Of a stretch of DNA of 64,000 nucleotides, positions 1-12,516 are shown in pieces. The translations under genes and the position numbers were made by a program. The notes beneath the pieces were generated by a model that saw nothing but the letters and a program-made list of their open reading frames with translations, was not told where the DNA came from and did no database searches. Source of the stretch: Eucommia ulmoides (lineage: Eukaryota; Streptophyta; Magnoliopsida; Garryales; Eucommiaceae); the NCBI GenBank assembly GCA_016647705.1, contig CM028326.1, positions 23,513,901 to 23,577,900 on the forward strand. Direction: 5' to 3'. Every line of letters begins with the position of its first letter. The first letter of the stretch is position 1.

Positions 1-609
1 AAGATAGGAAATAGGGTGCAAGTGGGTTGCAATATATGAAGAGGGGTTTTTCCTGTAAAGATTGCGACTAATGAGATAGGCAGCAGTAAGTATTGCCATA
101 TGCTAGAAATATTTTGGAACATTTATTTCCTGTAAGAGACAACGAACTACAAACATGAGTTGACAGTTCTTACGTTCCGTCACACCATTCTATTCAGGGG
201 TGTAGGGACATGTAAGTTGTTGAAGGATACCTTACTTATTAAGCTCAACTCGAAAGTCATCAGATAAGTATTCTCGTTCATTATCAAAATGGATATTTCA
301 CATGACTGTTTTGTATTGAGTTTTTATCATTTGAAGAAAGTGGATAAAGTGAGCGTAAACCTCTGATTTGTATTTCATCAGATAAACCCACGTACATCGA
401 CTATAATCATTTATGAAAGTGACATAAAAAAGGTGTTTGGAAATAGCTGTAACAAGAGGGGGTCCCCAAATATTAAAGTGGATAAGATCAAATGCTTGGG
501 ATGCACGATGCATGCGATGAATGTAAGAGGTGCATGTGTGTTTAGACAGTTCACATACCACACATTGAAATTTAAAGACTTTGCAAGCTTTCCTAATAGA
601 GGAAAACAA
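1..609 (-). pseudogene. copia integrase core fragment
   Basis: The 298-609 segment translates on the minus strand to integrase zinc-finger and core sequence, with a CxxC pair (CVVCELSKHT), FDLIHFNIWGP and FINDYSRCTWVYLM. In copia integrases these correspond to the region around the first catalytic aspartates. Further into the element (300 down to 1) degenerate versions of the usual TPEQNGVAERKN-type motif and the 'LTAAYLI' segment can be read, interrupted by stops. It would have inserted element cDNA into the genome and is now a relic. Confidence 0.85.
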
Positions 610-638
610 TCAACATAAATACTAAAAATTTACAAGTC

Positions 639-1166
639 TTAGACGGGCATTCCATTCCACAAGTCTAAATCTTTTAAAGAATAGATAGAAGAATAAAAAA
701 TAGATAATGTAGAGACGTGCATACTAGAATGTGGTATGTTTGGAGATGGAGGATTCCCAAAGTAATAGAGACCATCGTGTTCATATCCCCTGTAAAAAAT
801 ATTCCTCGAAGTCAAGTCCTGCAAGAAACAACGATTAGGTAAGAAAAGAACGACACAATTAAGATTATTAGCATGGCGACTAACAGATAGAAGATTATAA
901 GCAAATTTAGGCATAGTAAACAAAATAAAGGTGATATCGAGGGACAAACATGCATCTCCCTAGCAGCAAATAGGGATAGAGGTACTATCTGCGATGCACA
1001 CAAATTGATTGACATACAAGATAAGGGAGGTATACGTATAAAACTCACCAGTCATGTGATTGTAAACACTGAAATCTAAAATCCAAGTAGAATGACCAGA
1101 CTTACCATGAAGCGCAGTAGGAGTACTTGATGGATGAGCATCCGTGGGGTCGGAAAACAATGTCAA
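639..1166 (-). pseudogene. copia GAG-pre-integrase and protease remnant
   Basis: 639-947 encodes a GAG-pre-integrase domain (KFAYNLLSVSRHANNLNC, then DLTSRNIFYRGYEHDGLYYF). 960-1166 encodes the adjoining protease region, with WILDFSVYNHMTG where active copies have a DSGAS...HMTG motif. The catalytic D-S/T-G triad is lost, so this protease is dead. A frame break separates the two parts. Confidence 0.8.
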
Positions 1167-1409
1167 ATTGGTTAATTGAGCCTGAAACTAAGCAATTTGG
1201 GCTTGAACTTGGGAAAGATCCAGATAAGCTGATGTTGGATCTAACGGACCAAGAACAATATTTTCTTTTCTGGATACCATGGGTACAGCGAGACGACATT
1301 GTAGCAATGAAACAATCAACAGATGCTATTGAAAAATTGATAGGGCTCCGAAAAAAAATTATAAGGAATGAGGGTAACCAGAGACACAATTACCCAACTA
1401 TACAATAAA

Positions 1410-2138
1410 GATAAGAAATTGTCGTGTATTTAAGACATTCGAAAAACCAACAGATGGAGAATAACAGTGACGAGCATTAAATATTTACGAATGACGAACT
1501 ATACTCAACTTGCAACAATGGACAGGAGATAGACCTGTGACAATGTCAGATGGATAGCCGCAGGTACTGGCGGCGAACAGAGTACAACAATGCACGATTG
1601 ACAACTGGTTCATGTGAGATGGTGCGTGAAGCTAGTGCTCATGAAGCGTCTTGGTCACGAGGGTGCAAGTTTGCCAAACTAGGGTTCGCGGCTTGTGCAG
1701 AGGAGTTGCGGCGACTGGTGGCGATTCACAAGGCTTAAGGTTAGAGTTCGCAAGGCTTAGGCTTAGGGTCCGTAAGGCTTGGGTTTCTCACAACAGTTGT
1801 GGGGATGGTAGCGTTAAAGTTATGCGCGAATCTGGTAGTGAATAGTGAGGGTTTCTCCCGAATTTGGTGGAGACGGCGAAGCAAGGGTTTCGCGCGACAA
1901 CTGCGGGGCTTGATAGGCTTAGGGTTTTTTGCGAAGATGGTGGTGTCAGCGAAGCTAGGGTTTCTGGTTCGCAAAGCTGGTAAGTTCGTGGTTGTTGCTG
2001 CTGGTGATGGCTTCTGGGGGTGTGCGCTGTTAGGGTTTTCGCGATTTCGTGGTGGGGTATGGTTTGGTTAGCAGTGTCGATGTCTTGGTGGTGGTGGCTA
2101 GTGGTGACTTTTAGGGTTTGGGTGGGAAGAAAAAAAAT
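1410..2138. other. Copia leader region without recognisable gag
   Basis: This stretch lies between the primer-binding site and the protease remnant, where gag would be expected. It is comparatively GC-rich and contains several copies of 'aggctt...agggttt' words (about 1735-2060). I see no gag-like protein in any frame. Confidence 0.45.
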
Positions 2139-2151
2139 GGCTCTGATACCA
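2139..2151 (-). other. Copia primer-binding site (initiator Met-tRNA type)
   Basis: The minus strand reads TGGTATCAGAGCC, the standard plant retrotransposon primer-binding site complementary to the 3' end of initiator methionine tRNA. It fixes the element's orientation and puts its 5' LTR just to the right, from about 2152. The solo LTR at 2337 interrupts that LTR. Confidence 0.85.
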
Positions 2152-2336
2152 AACAGATATAGGGGAAAAAGAAAAAATATAATTGATAACTTTTGTGCAT
2201 ATTGAATGTGTTATATTCCCCTAATTATACAATCACAAGAGTCAGCTAAATTAAGAAGAATATCACCAAAATAAATTGGCTAATAAAGCCCTACAATAAC
2301 AATACCAATACCAAATATAAAAAATAATGCATAAAT

Positions 2337-4555
2337 TGTAAGACCCTGATCCTTATTTAAAACATATTTTCGTACATTTAAGAAAAATACGGGGGTAACG
2401 TGTGTTATTTATTGTTTAATTTAAAAGTTGAGGGGTTAATTCATAAATTTTCAAACACATTAAAATGTGAGTTGGGTTTAACTAATATCCTAACTAAAAT
2501 AAAGGGGAGGATTGTGCAAATAAAATATTTAATATATATTATAAATATATAGAGAGAGAGAGTTGGTGAAATCGTAGGGAATAAGGAATGGCCACTTGGC
2601 CGGCCATTGGATCACGCACACATATACACATATATACATATGTATACATACATATATTCATACATATCCATACACCTCAAGAAAGAGAAAGAAAAACCGA
2701 CGAGAGAGAGAAAAGAAGAGAGAGAATTGGAGGTGGGTTTGCCGGTGAGTGTCAGTGATCGATGATCGTTGCGGTCGTCGACAGAACGTGTGGCGTCGTC
2801 AAATTTAGAGAGAGAGAGAGAGGGCGGTTAGCTCCGGTGGGTGTGGGATCGTCGTTCATCCGGTGGTAACGATGATTGAGTATATGTGTTTCATGTGCGT
2901 GTGCTCTGTTTTATGTTTTGTGTTAACAATGTGCGTATATGTGTGTTTTCTGTATGTTTGGCATGTGTGTGTAGTAAGGGAGATGTTGGTTGTGTGGGTA
3001 TCGCCGGAGTTCGCCGGCAGTAAGTTAGAGAGAGAGAGAGCAGTAGGTGTGTGTGTGTTTTGTGTTTGCTGTGTATATGTGTGTTTAACGGTTGTGGTGT
3101 GGGTGTGTTGATCATCAGGGTGTATTGTGTGTGTTTTGTTCTGAGGTCCGGTGGGGTGTCTGTGTGTCGTCGTCGGTTATTTGGGCCAGCGGTAAGTGAG
3201 AAGATAGAGAGAAAGAAATGGGTATGTGTGTAATGTTTGATTTCCGGCGGTGTTTTGTTCACCGGTGTGTGCGTGGGTATGCTCTGTTCTGTCTTCGTGG
3301 GGGTATGGCGTGATCGGAGTAATGATCGACGGCAAGAGGAAGACTGGTCGGCGGCTAGTCCTTAAACCGAAAGCAGAAGCAGAAGCAAAAACAGGAAGAA
3401 GAAACAGAAAAAGAAAGAAAGAAAAAAGAAGAGAAAATTGTACCAACTACCCCACTAAAAATCTAAAATCCAATCTCGCGGACTAGTGGAAAATTCGGGA
3501 AAGGTAGAATTCCGAACTTCTTTAATATCTGTATTTAATTATATGTAAATGTCTTATGGGCGATTACATGAAATTATTGAGTATATTGTTGTGATATTTT
3601 ATCTGTGGAAATTATGTGAAATATGTTAAACGGTGCGGGAATTATGTGACAAGCATGTCTATATGATTTATGTGTTGTATTTATGTGACGAGCATGATTA
3701 CGTAGTTTTATGCGATAAATTAAATGCACGTATTAGAGGGATTGGAGTTCTGCTGAGCGTTGGCTCACAACCCCTATAGTGTTTGAATTGCAGGATCGGC
3801 TGGGAGAAATGCGAGAGAAGATATAAATATTATATTTGAATTTCGTGTTGTAAATAATTTGTAATGAAATTATTTATTATTATAATTGGAGGAAACGGTA
3901 ATTATAAATACTGTAGTGATTGTAAAATGTTTATTTCCAATTTGAATATATTAAAATATATTGTTAATATAATTGGTTTGATTTTAAATAGTGGAAAATT
4001 GAGAGTTCAATTATAACTGGAAATCAGATGTTTAAATTATGAATTAAAAAGTACTAGTTCCTACTGGATTTTAAATGGGAAGTATTCTTCTAAATTGAAC
4101 TATTAATTAACTGTCGTCGGCATAGTTAGAAATCTATTGAATTTTATAGATACGAAAAATCGGTGTCGGTTATTCGAAATCTATAAATATTGGAATTTAT
4201 TAAATATCCGGTTTTTAAATAATAAATTATTAAATTGGAGGTTTTGGTGCCGTTTTGCGAAAGTGAAAGTTAATTTTTATAGAACGAATTGGGTCGCCAT
4301 GTTTTGAACAAATCCGCGGATTAACTCGAAATGCAACGTTGGATTAATTGGTGATATTTAAATGGTGATTATTATATGAAATGCATTCCCATAAAAAAAA
4401 TCGGCAATTAGAATTATCGCTATGATTTATAAAAACTTACCGAATTTTGTAGTGTCAAAAAATTTGACTAGTCGGATAGTTACTTCTAGGCTTAGGATTT
4501 TCTCTATAGGAAAAACCTTAGTCTCAGCCCTGAAAAACCGGGACGGGGCGTCACA
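2337..4555 (+). mobile_element. Solo LTR A, TGTAAGACCC family, TSD TAAAT
   Basis: The 2,219 bp unit starts TGTAAGACCC and ends GGGGCGTCACA. It is flanked by an exact 5-bp duplication TAAAT (2332-2336 and 4556-4560). No internal region is attached, so this is a solo LTR left by LTR-LTR recombination. It contains GA and GT microsatellite-like stretches (about 2550-3260) that create spurious ORFs. Size and ends suggest a Ty3/gypsy LTR, possibly Tekay/Del-like; the clade is inferred. Strand is given as the direction in which TG...CA is read and is not proven to be U3-to-U5. Confidence 0.88.
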
Positions 4556-4560
4556 TAAAT

Positions 4561-5179
4561 AATATTTCAACATACACAATTAAAAGTTAATATACTCAAA
4601 ATTATAAACTAAAAAAAAAATCTATTTTTCTCTCTCTAATTACTTATTTCTTCAAAATTAATACTCTTAATTTTCTCTCTCTAACACATTTTCATATCTA
4701 ATATTATTTTTATAACAACTCTCTCTAGAAGTTTTCTCTCAATGATGTATTAATGATTTATAATTTTATCTCTAGTATTTTTTTTTCTTCAAAATTTTGT
4801 ATCTAAACATGTTTTCCATATACGTTCTTTTCTACAATTAGTTTATCTACTATTCTCTCTAAAAATTATATTTTTAAATGACAAACTTGTCTATTTTAAG
4901 CTTTATTTTTATTTTCATTTTTTTTTCTTTTGAGAGAGGTAAAAAATCATTATCAGTCACCCCTTGAAGAAAGGAATGCGCCCATTTTTTATTCCAATGT
5001 AATCAAAAAAAATTATTCCGCTGTATATCAAACGAGAAAATGGAAATTAGTGGGGAAATTGATTTCATTCCACGTTGATCCATCCAACCAAACATACTGT
5101 TAAAGTCTAGGGGATTAAAGATTAATAGAACTAACACAAAATACATGTATTACAATTTTACCAATACTCAAAGAAATAA
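4561..5179. other. AT-rich noncoding stretch, probable old LTR or flank
   Basis: This very AT-rich stretch has many 'ctctct' words. It directly continues the sequence interrupted by solo LTR A, so its left part may be the rest of the copia LTR. I see no gene or clear element boundary. Confidence 0.3.
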
Positions 5180-5526
5180 CGGCATGGTAAAAAATTGGAG
5201 GAGGTCCCTAAGGTTGATAAGTTTAGATTAAGTTATATACATCATGAGAATAAATAAATCGAGGAGAAAATTACACAGAGTCAAGGTAGAATAGTTAAAG
5301 TGAAAAAATCCAGTTAGGATGATCTGTAATAGTAAAAAATCATTGAAATTGAAAGAAAAATCGAAACATTATAATAAGACTAGTGATTCTCTATGATTAA
5401 AAATATTAAGCAGTAAACAAAAAACATGCTCAAAAAATAGGTGTGGCAAAGATAAGGATGATAAAGTTGACAAGTGATAACACAAGGATAGGTTAAGTTA
5501 GAATGAGATTATTAGGATAAGGAATA
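5180..5526 (+). mobile_element. RTE-type LINE relic, upstream half
   Basis: The sequence resembles the C-terminal reverse transcriptase region of plant RTE-clade LINEs. Words such as gaaattgaaag, gtgtggcaaagataaggatg and gaatgagattattagg align in order with the usual coding sequence, with stops throughout. It stops at the left end of the chromodomain element at 5527. It resumes at 14386, where 'ggcactcactcaaaataagatgagg' words continue the same alignment. Confidence 0.65.
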
Positions 5527-5885
5527 TGATACGCTCTAGCTATCGATTGTATTGAAAATGAGAGGAAATTGCTTACTGAATCTTGAAAATGAAATGAAAT
5601 ACATCAAACATACCAAGTTTTCGAGAGACTTGGCATTCTCCCAAGAGCTACGTTCAGTTTTTCTTAAGAATTCTATCCCCCTCTCTCACTTCTTCTCCCT
5701 CCCCTTAAAGGCTAATCCCCCAAATGCCTAACAAACTGCATAACAGAATTAAAACATAAATGAAACAGAATCTAACCAATATTCCCTACCCAACAACCTG
5801 ACCGGTACTCTCAGATTCCCCTTGCCCCTGCTGCCCGACTTACCCCTTGCGCCTAGAATATGTAAAACGTATTTGGGGCCTATCA
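5527..5885 (-). repeat. 3' LTR of the chromodomain element
   Basis: On the plus strand this 359 bp repeat begins TGATACGCTC and ends GGGCCTATCA. It pairs with 14089-14380. It has an extra segment around 5625-5700, so the two LTRs differ in length. Confidence 0.92.
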
Positions 5886-5889
5886 TCAC

Positions 5890-6307
5890 CTGCCGCCCAA
5901 ATTTTCACCTTGTCCTCAAGGTGAAAATTCAAAAATTGTTGTAAGATGGAGTGGTAATCTTCCCAAGTGGCCTCAAAAGGAAGTAACGATTTCTATTGAA
6001 GCAGTACGTCCAGCTCTCCCGGCCCGCCATTCCGTTTGAGTCGTACTCCAAGTAGTGCTTCAGGGACGACAACTAATTCCAGATCCGATGAAAGTTGTGG
6101 AGGAATAATAGGGGAAGAATTAGAGACTCCCTTAGCACGCCGCAACTGAGAAACATAAAAAACAGGATGTATAGGTATGGAGGATGGAAGTTCTAACTTA
6201 TATGCGACCGACCCAATATGCTGAAGGATATGGAAAGGCCCACAATAGCGAGCCGCTAGTTTCTCATTTCGTCGTTGAGCAAGAGAGCATTGTCGATAAG
6301 GGCGCAA
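5890..6307 (-). pseudogene. Integrase C-terminus and degenerate chromodomain
   Basis: 5993-6307 gives the integrase C-terminal GPY/F-type region (LAARYCGPFHILQHIGSVAYKL then HPVFYVSQLRRAKG), followed by VVPEALLGVRLKR. Below 5993 the reading continues through a stop into a chromodomain-like tail (ATWED, FHLEDKV). Chromodomains in this lineage are thought to direct integration to marked chromatin. This copy is interrupted before the domain ends. Confidence 0.8.
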
Positions 6308-6490
6308 CTTAAAGAAAAACTAAGTCTCCCACTGAAAATTCTTCATCACGTTTTTTCCCATCCGCTTGCGTCTTCATTCATTGCGCACAGAACAAGTGCA
6401 TCCTCAAATCGTCTCACTATCTTCCAATAATTCATCGACCGCTAACACCAGTATGGACCCCCGTTCGTAATGAAGAATCAGTGGTGGATC

Positions 6491-7162
6491 TCACCCATAC
6501 AGTGCACGAAAAGGAGTACAACGAGTGGCACAGTGAATGGTCGTGTTGTACCAATATTCAGCCCATGCCAACCATCGGAACCAGTGGCGTGGTTTCTCAG
6601 ACACAAAACAGCGGAGGTATGTCTCCAAACACCTATTGACCACCTCCGACTGTCCATCGGTTTGAGGATGGTAAGCGGTGCACTTTTTCAACGTAGTACC
6701 ATGTAATCTGAACAATTCTTGCCAAAACTGACTCATGAAGATCTTGTCATGATTAGAGATTATGGATTTTGGAACTCCATGTGATCAGACCACTTCTTTC
6801 ATAAAAATGGCAGCAACAGAACTAGTAGTAAAGGGATGTTTAAGACCCACAAAATGCGTGTACTAGCTCAACCGATCTACCACGACCAATATAGTGTCTC
6901 ATCCATTCGAGCGAGGTAACCCTTCGATAAAATCCATCGTCAACTCATCCCACACTTGCGCGGAAAGAGGAATGGGTTGTAAGAGTCCTGCCGGTGAAGT
7001 TGTCAAGTGTTTGTTTCGTTGGCACACTTCGTATTCCTGCACATACTTGATGATATCTTTCTTCATGTCCACCCAATAAACTTCTGCTGCAATTCGTCGA
7101 TAGGTTTTCGTTTCTCCCGAATGACCACCCAAAGGAGAACCATGAAACTCAACAATGATCAC
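6491..7162 (-). pseudogene. Gypsy integrase zinc-binding and core fragments
   Basis: 6899-7162 carries the HHCC-type N-terminus (HGSPLGGHSGETKTYRR ... CQRNKH) and the start of the core (WDELTMDFIEGLP). 6491-6736 carries the later core (TAYHPQTDGQSEVVNRCLE, NTTIHCATRCTPF). About 160 bp between them is frame-broken, so the protein is not continuous. Confidence 0.85.
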
Positions 7163-7171
7163 CGGAATTAA

Positions 7172-7639
7172 CTAAGATTTCTGAGGAATGACTAAATTGC
7201 TCTTATAGAACAGCACCCCATTTTCAATCGAAAAACCCTTATGAATGATCTCGCCAGTGGTGATATCTGTCCGCAATTTTTGTAAGAAGGCATCAGCCTC
7301 CAATTCGGCCTGTAAACTCTCCCAATGCCGCCACTGAGGTACGGCTAGCTGGTTGCAAGAAATACGGTCCGGAATACGAGATAGCACATCAGCTACCTTG
7401 TTACAAGCCCCTGGTTTGTACTGGATATCAAAATCATAGCTCATCAACTTGGTGATCCACTTTTGGTGTTCTGTACCCACCAACCGTTGTTCCAATAAAA
7501 AATTTAGGCTTTGTTGGTCAGTCCTAACGATGAACTTGCGACCCAAAAGATACGGTCTCCATTTCAATACCGCAAACACAATTGCCATTAGCTATTTTTT
7601 GTAGATAGATTTTAGACGCGCTTGAGATTCGAGAGTACA
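7172..7639 (-). pseudogene. Gypsy RNase H, C-terminal half
   Basis: The minus strand encodes MAIVFAVLKWRPYLLG, VRTDQQSLNFLLEQR and HQKWITKLMSYDFDIQYKPG, typical of the plant Ty3/gypsy RNase H domain and linker. The first part of the domain lies at 10614-10730, on the far side of the inserted solo LTR. Confidence 0.85.
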
Positions 7640-10608
7640 TGTAAGACCCTAATGTTAGCTTGTACATAATTTTATATGTATTTTAGAGCATGTAGAAAAA
7701 ATACAGGGAAGAATGTGTCATTGATTATCCAACTGAAAATTTTAAAGGGTGAATTTGGAATTTTAAAAAATATTAAAAGTCAAAAAGGGCTTAATTAATA
7801 ACTTAAATGAAATTGGGGGAGTGAATGTAATTTAAGTAAACATATTATATATATGTGTGTGTGTGTGTCTAACCACATATCAAAAGTAGAGAACGGAATG
7901 ATCGAGAAAAAAAAAACGAAGAAAGAGGGAGAGATCGACGTGGCAAGAAAGGATTAAGCTCCAGTCCACTACTTTCATGCATATAAGTATACCCACGCAA
8001 TTAAGAACAGGAACCTGGACGGAAGAAATCAGGAAATTGAGAGAAAGAGAGGATCGGATGAGGGGTTGTCAGAGTTTGCATGGAGGTCGATCGCTGTGAC
8101 AATTCGTCGGTCCAGTTTGAGAAAGAGAGAGAGAAGCTGTAGACTACCTCTATGTTGTTGATCATTGGCGGTGAATTGCAACCGGTGACTTGGGAGTACT
8201 CTCCGGCGTGTGGGGGTCGTCGTGCCAATTGAAAATTGGACAAATCAAGGTCGGCCGGCGAAATTTGGATGGTTGACGGTGACTGTTGGTGAGTATATTG
8301 TGTGTAATTTTCTCTGTTCATTTTGGTATGTGTGTACATGCAAGTGTGTCGCTGGTTGGACGGCGGGTTGGGTGTGGGTGGTTCGTGTGTTGGTGTCATC
8401 AGTGTGTGTGGGTGTGTTGTCGGTGGTTGTGTGGTGTGTATGTGTGGTCGGCCGGTTGAGGCCAAAATGATAGCAGAAGAGTGAGAGTTGGCCGGCTGTT
8501 CGTCAGGTGAGAGTGTGTGTGTTGCCAATTGTGTGTGGGTGTGTGCGTTGTTAGTGGTTTGACAGTTGTGGGTGGATGTGTGATCATCGACAGCATTGGG
8601 CTGTTCCTCCGGTGTGAGGGTGGGTGCTGCCGGCCGAAGTGTTAAAGAGAGAGAGAAGGTGGGTATCGGTTTTGGGTGAGTGTTCCGTTCGGCGTCGTGG
8701 GTGTTCCGTCTTCGTGGATGTGTGGCGTGATCGGAGCAAGGTCAATCGACGGTGAGCCCCAAAGCAGAAACAGAAAATGAAGTGAGAGAGAAGGAGTCGT
8801 CGGTGATGTCGTCGTCCGACGGGGAGTTCGTTCAGTCGACGGTGACTGTGGAGGGGGTGCGTGTGTTTGGCATTTGGGGTGTGGTAATATGTGATGGTGT
8901 GCTCGTGATTGGAGTAGGTTGGTCGGCGACTGGTTCAAACAGAAACTGAGGCAGAAACCGAAACAGAGAAGAGAAAAGAAAGAAGAAAATTTGGGGGGAG
9001 GGGGGGGGGGGAAGAGAGAAAATGACACAAACCACCCCACCAAAAATCCAAAACCCATCTCGTGGCCGCCGAACGATTCGAAAACAGGTGAAATTTCAAA
9101 TCGATTATTAATTCTCGTTAAATTAAATTTTATTTAGCGATACAATTCCTATAATCGTAACAATTTCGCAACGGTTAATTTTAATAACGTTTTTCGTTAA
9201 GTTTAGTGTAGTTTATTAAATTAAATTTTAGTATCAAAATTTTATAACCAGGATAATAAATTTGGGACCGTTCACAATGATTAGTAACGGAGTGAAATTA
9301 ACCGAATAACAATTTTTACAAATAAAATGTGGGAATAGGAAATTATGAAAATTCGAGTTTGCATTGCGTGGTTAGGTTATTTCTACATAAAATATTAATT
9401 TAGACCCTGTCACTATTAGGTTCGCAGGCACCGGTGTACCAGTAGGGAATAGACGGTCAAAGTCTTCGAAAACGGATAATCAGGTGAGTGTACTGTCTTT
9501 TTTCCAAACTATTTTCTATGTATATATATGATGAAATATGTGTTTACTTACACTGTACGATTTCATAAATGATATGGATCAAGCAGGTTTTTTTGGGGGT
9601 GAGTTGGTAAAATGAATTTTCAGGGAATTGTGTTGGTTTATAAAAAGAAGGATTAAAAATAATTTTCATTGGATATGGGTAGTTTTGAAAAGAGAGTGGA
9701 AAATATATGATTTTCTAGAAACAAATGTGGAAAAACAGTTTTTACTGAAATCGGTGGTACTTTTAAAAAGGAGAGTGAAAAACGTGATTTTGAAAATTCT
9801 CCCCGAAAGGGGTGTGGATTATATTTCTCCCCGTAAGAGGTGTGGATTCTTCCCATGGGATGTGGATGTTTCTCCTCGTAAGGGGTGTGGATTATATTTC
9901 TCCCCAAAGGGTATGGATATGTCGTAGGAAGACATTCCTACGGATGTTACGGTATCGTTGCAACTCCCGATCGTGAGGTTAAAACGATCACAGTGGCTAG
10001 CAAATGTGTGTTGTGGTGGAGTGGTGTGTTTGAGATGTGTGTTTGAGGTGTATGTTTGAGATGTGGTGTTTTACTTATATTGGGTGATTTATTATTTATT
10101 ATGGTGATTGGTATGATTTTATACTAGATGGATTTGGATGGAATTTATCTATATCGCTTTATTTTCACTGCTTATATACTGGAGATTTTACGAGCTATGT
10201 GGTGTTTATATACTTATACTTGATCCATATTTAATTGTGGTAATATTTAGAATGTATTATTATTTTTAAAATGTTTTACTAAGAAGGCAGTACACTCGCA
10301 GGTACAACAGCTAGGAGTCGGTTCCCTACTGGCACTAGGTAGAGTCTGGCGATGGTGTAGTATGGAAATATTTTGGAAGGAGCTGTCTGAGGTGAATTTG
10401 TGAGAGCTTCATTATTGTTATACTTTTGTTGTTATTATAACTCAGGGACGGGTGTGTCCCTAGTTAGAGATGTTGTATATGGTTAGAATTTGTGGTTGTA
10501 TATTTTTGTATGCACTTTGTCGTTTACTAGTGGGTTCGACGTTAAGATAAGGTCGTGTCGACGTCATGCTAGCCTCACAGTGACGGGTGTCCGGGATAGG
10601 GTGTGACA
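7640..10608 (+). mobile_element. Solo LTR B, TGTAAGACCC family, TSD GTACA
   Basis: The 2,969 bp unit begins TGTAAGACCCT and ends GGGTGTGACA. It is flanked by an exact GTACA duplication (7635-7639 and 10609-10613). It is inserted inside the RNase H region of the chromodomain element. Its start, its end and a middle block ('accccaccaaaaatc', near 9040) resemble solo LTR A, so the two are related subfamilies. At 9798-9915 it has imperfect repeats of a 'tctccccgtaaggggtgtggat' type. ORFs inside it follow GT/CA-rich sequence and are not genes. Confidence 0.9.
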
Positions 10609-10613
10609 GTACA

Positions 10614-11650
10614 GCTATAAAAAGTTATTGGATGTTGCCCTTGAAGTAGCACCGCCCCTAAGCCGAAACTAGACACGTCCATCTCAATTGTAAAAGGCCG
10701 AGTAAAATCGGGCATAGCCAACACGGGTACCTAAGTCATGACGCGCTTTAGCTCTTGAAAAGCCTTTTCTGCCTCAACACTCCACTCAAATTTATCTTCT
10801 TTTAGTTGCTCAGTCAGTGGCCTAGCTATCTTCCCATAGCCAGACACGAACTTCCTGTAGTACCCCGTGAGCCCCAAAAAAAACACAAAACTCTTTAAGG
10901 GTATTAGGCGTGGGCCAAGATAACATTGCCTGAATTTAAAAGGGTCAACTGCCACCCCATATCCCGATATTATGTGCCCTAAATAAGCGAGTTGAGTTTT
11001 GTCAAACTCACACTTCTTGCAATTGGCATATAGATTATTGAGCTGCAGTAGCTCCAATACTTTGGCCAAATGTTTCTCATGTAACTCTTCCGTAGGGCTA
11101 TACACTAGTATGTCATCGAAAAATATCAATACAAAATTGCGAAGGTAGGGTCAGAATACCTCGTTCATCAAGGATTGAAAAGTGGCCGGTGCATTTGTAA
11201 GCCCGAAAGGTATCACCAGGAACTCGTAGTGCCCTTCATGTGTTCAAAAATCAGTCTTCGACACATCAGCATCCCTGACTCAAATCTGGTGATAACCAGA
11301 CTTGAGGTCTAGCCTGAAGAAAACTCGAGCCCCATGAAGCTCATCTAATAACTCATCAATGACGGGGATTGGAAATTTATCAGGTACGGTAGCTTTATTT
11401 AAAGCCCTTTAATCCACACAAAATCGCCAGCTCCCATTTTTTTTCTTGACCAATAGCACCGGACTAGAAAAATAGCTCGTACTCATTTGAATAATCTCAG
11501 TATTCAGCATCTCCTTAATGAGCTTCTCGATCTTGTCCTTCTAGGCCTGAGGATATCGGTAAGGTCCCACACTGATGGAGACGTGTCGTCCTTAAGGACG
11601 ATGGCGTGTTCCTGTCCCCGTGCTGGTGGTAACCCTACTGGCAGATAGAA
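10614..11650 (-). pseudogene. Gypsy reverse transcriptase, broken
   Basis: The longest open part (10731-11129) has FFDDILVYS, where the polymerase box is normally YDD, then YLGHIISGYGV and the connection to RNase H (LTGYYRKFV). Upstream, [29 protein letters not shown] and [17 protein letters not shown] can be read with stops between them. It would have copied element RNA into DNA and cannot do so now. Confidence 0.88.
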
Positions 11651-11870
11651 AACCTGATCATATTTGGATAAGACGTGTTGCACAAACGCCGGCATGTCTA
11701 CCACTCCATTTCATTCCATAGAAAGTGGATTCAACTCCACAAAAATGCCTGACCTTTCATACTTCAATGTTCGTATCATGGCTTTTAAAGACACCAAGGT
11801 CTTTCCCAAGGACGGATCTCCTCGCAATGTAACTATATCATTGCCTAATCGGAATTTCATAACTTGGGTC

Positions 11871-12516
11871 TAGAGATGGTCATAGGCCGGGTCGGGCCGA
11901 GTTTGGGCAGGGTTTAGACTAAGGTATTACGAAAAATTGTTGGGCCCGAGCCCGGCCTGGCCCCATGGTTCGAGCCTTAATTCCATACCCAAGCCCAGCC
12001 CTATAAAAATAACCTAATCCCACAACTCGGCCTTATAATTTTTTTTTAATTTAAAAAAAATACAACTGAATTAAAAAATATATTTTTTTTATAATTAACC
12101 AAAAAAAAAAAAAAAAAAAACTGCAATCCAATTCAGAATAGAACACACTTATTAAACACAGATTTAAGATTCTGATAAAACCTTATAGCTAAACACTGCA
12201 ATCCAAACTATTTTTTTATATATATATAATTAATTAACATATAGTATAATAATATCAAATAAATCCAGAATCTAACATGTAAATCACAATATTTTCACAT
12301 GTAAATTAATATATATATATAATTTTTTAATGATCGGGTCGGGCCGGGCCAGCCCTAAAAGAAAATAGCCAAGCCCAAGCCCGGCCCTAAAATTCATTAG
12401 GCCTTTTATTTCAACTCCAAGCCCTGCCCACGGGCTCAAAACACAAACCCAAGCCCTAAAAAAGAGTGGGTGGGTTTGGCTGGTCGGGTGGGCCCCCAGG
12501 CCCATGACCATCCCTA
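11871..12516. mobile_element. Non-autonomous hAT element, TSD CTTGGGTC
   Basis: This 646 bp insertion has inverted ends TAGAGATGGTCATAGGCC and (right end, complement) TAGGGATGGTCATGGGCC. It is flanked by an exact 8-bp duplication CTTGGGTC (11863-11870 and 12517-12524), the hAT signature. It contains repeated 'gggtcgggcc' words near both ends and an AT-rich centre, with no transposase. It interrupts the protease-to-RT region of the chromodomain element. Confidence 0.92.

Larger units (their letters stand above)
1..2151 (-). mobile_element. Decayed Ty1/copia element, internal region, cut by window edge
   Basis: Read on the minus strand, the stretch has the Ty1/copia order: primer-binding site, leader, protease remnant, GAG-pre-integrase, integrase. 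The integrase runs off the left edge of the window. Frames are broken by stops and shifts, so the copy is inactive. No recognisable copia gag (UBN2-type) reading frame is seen between the binding site and the protease remnant, so gag appears deleted or replaced. Confidence 0.85.

Noticed and set aside
2863-3486. Several overlapping ORFs on both strands in GT/CA- and GA-rich sequence
   Set aside because: They lie inside solo LTR A, translate low-complexity sequence (Cys/Val or Thr/His-rich) and have no family match.
8001-9137. ORFs of up to 175 codons (Pro/Thr/His-rich)
   Set aside because: They are inside solo LTR B and are created by GTGTG-type repeats read in reverse.
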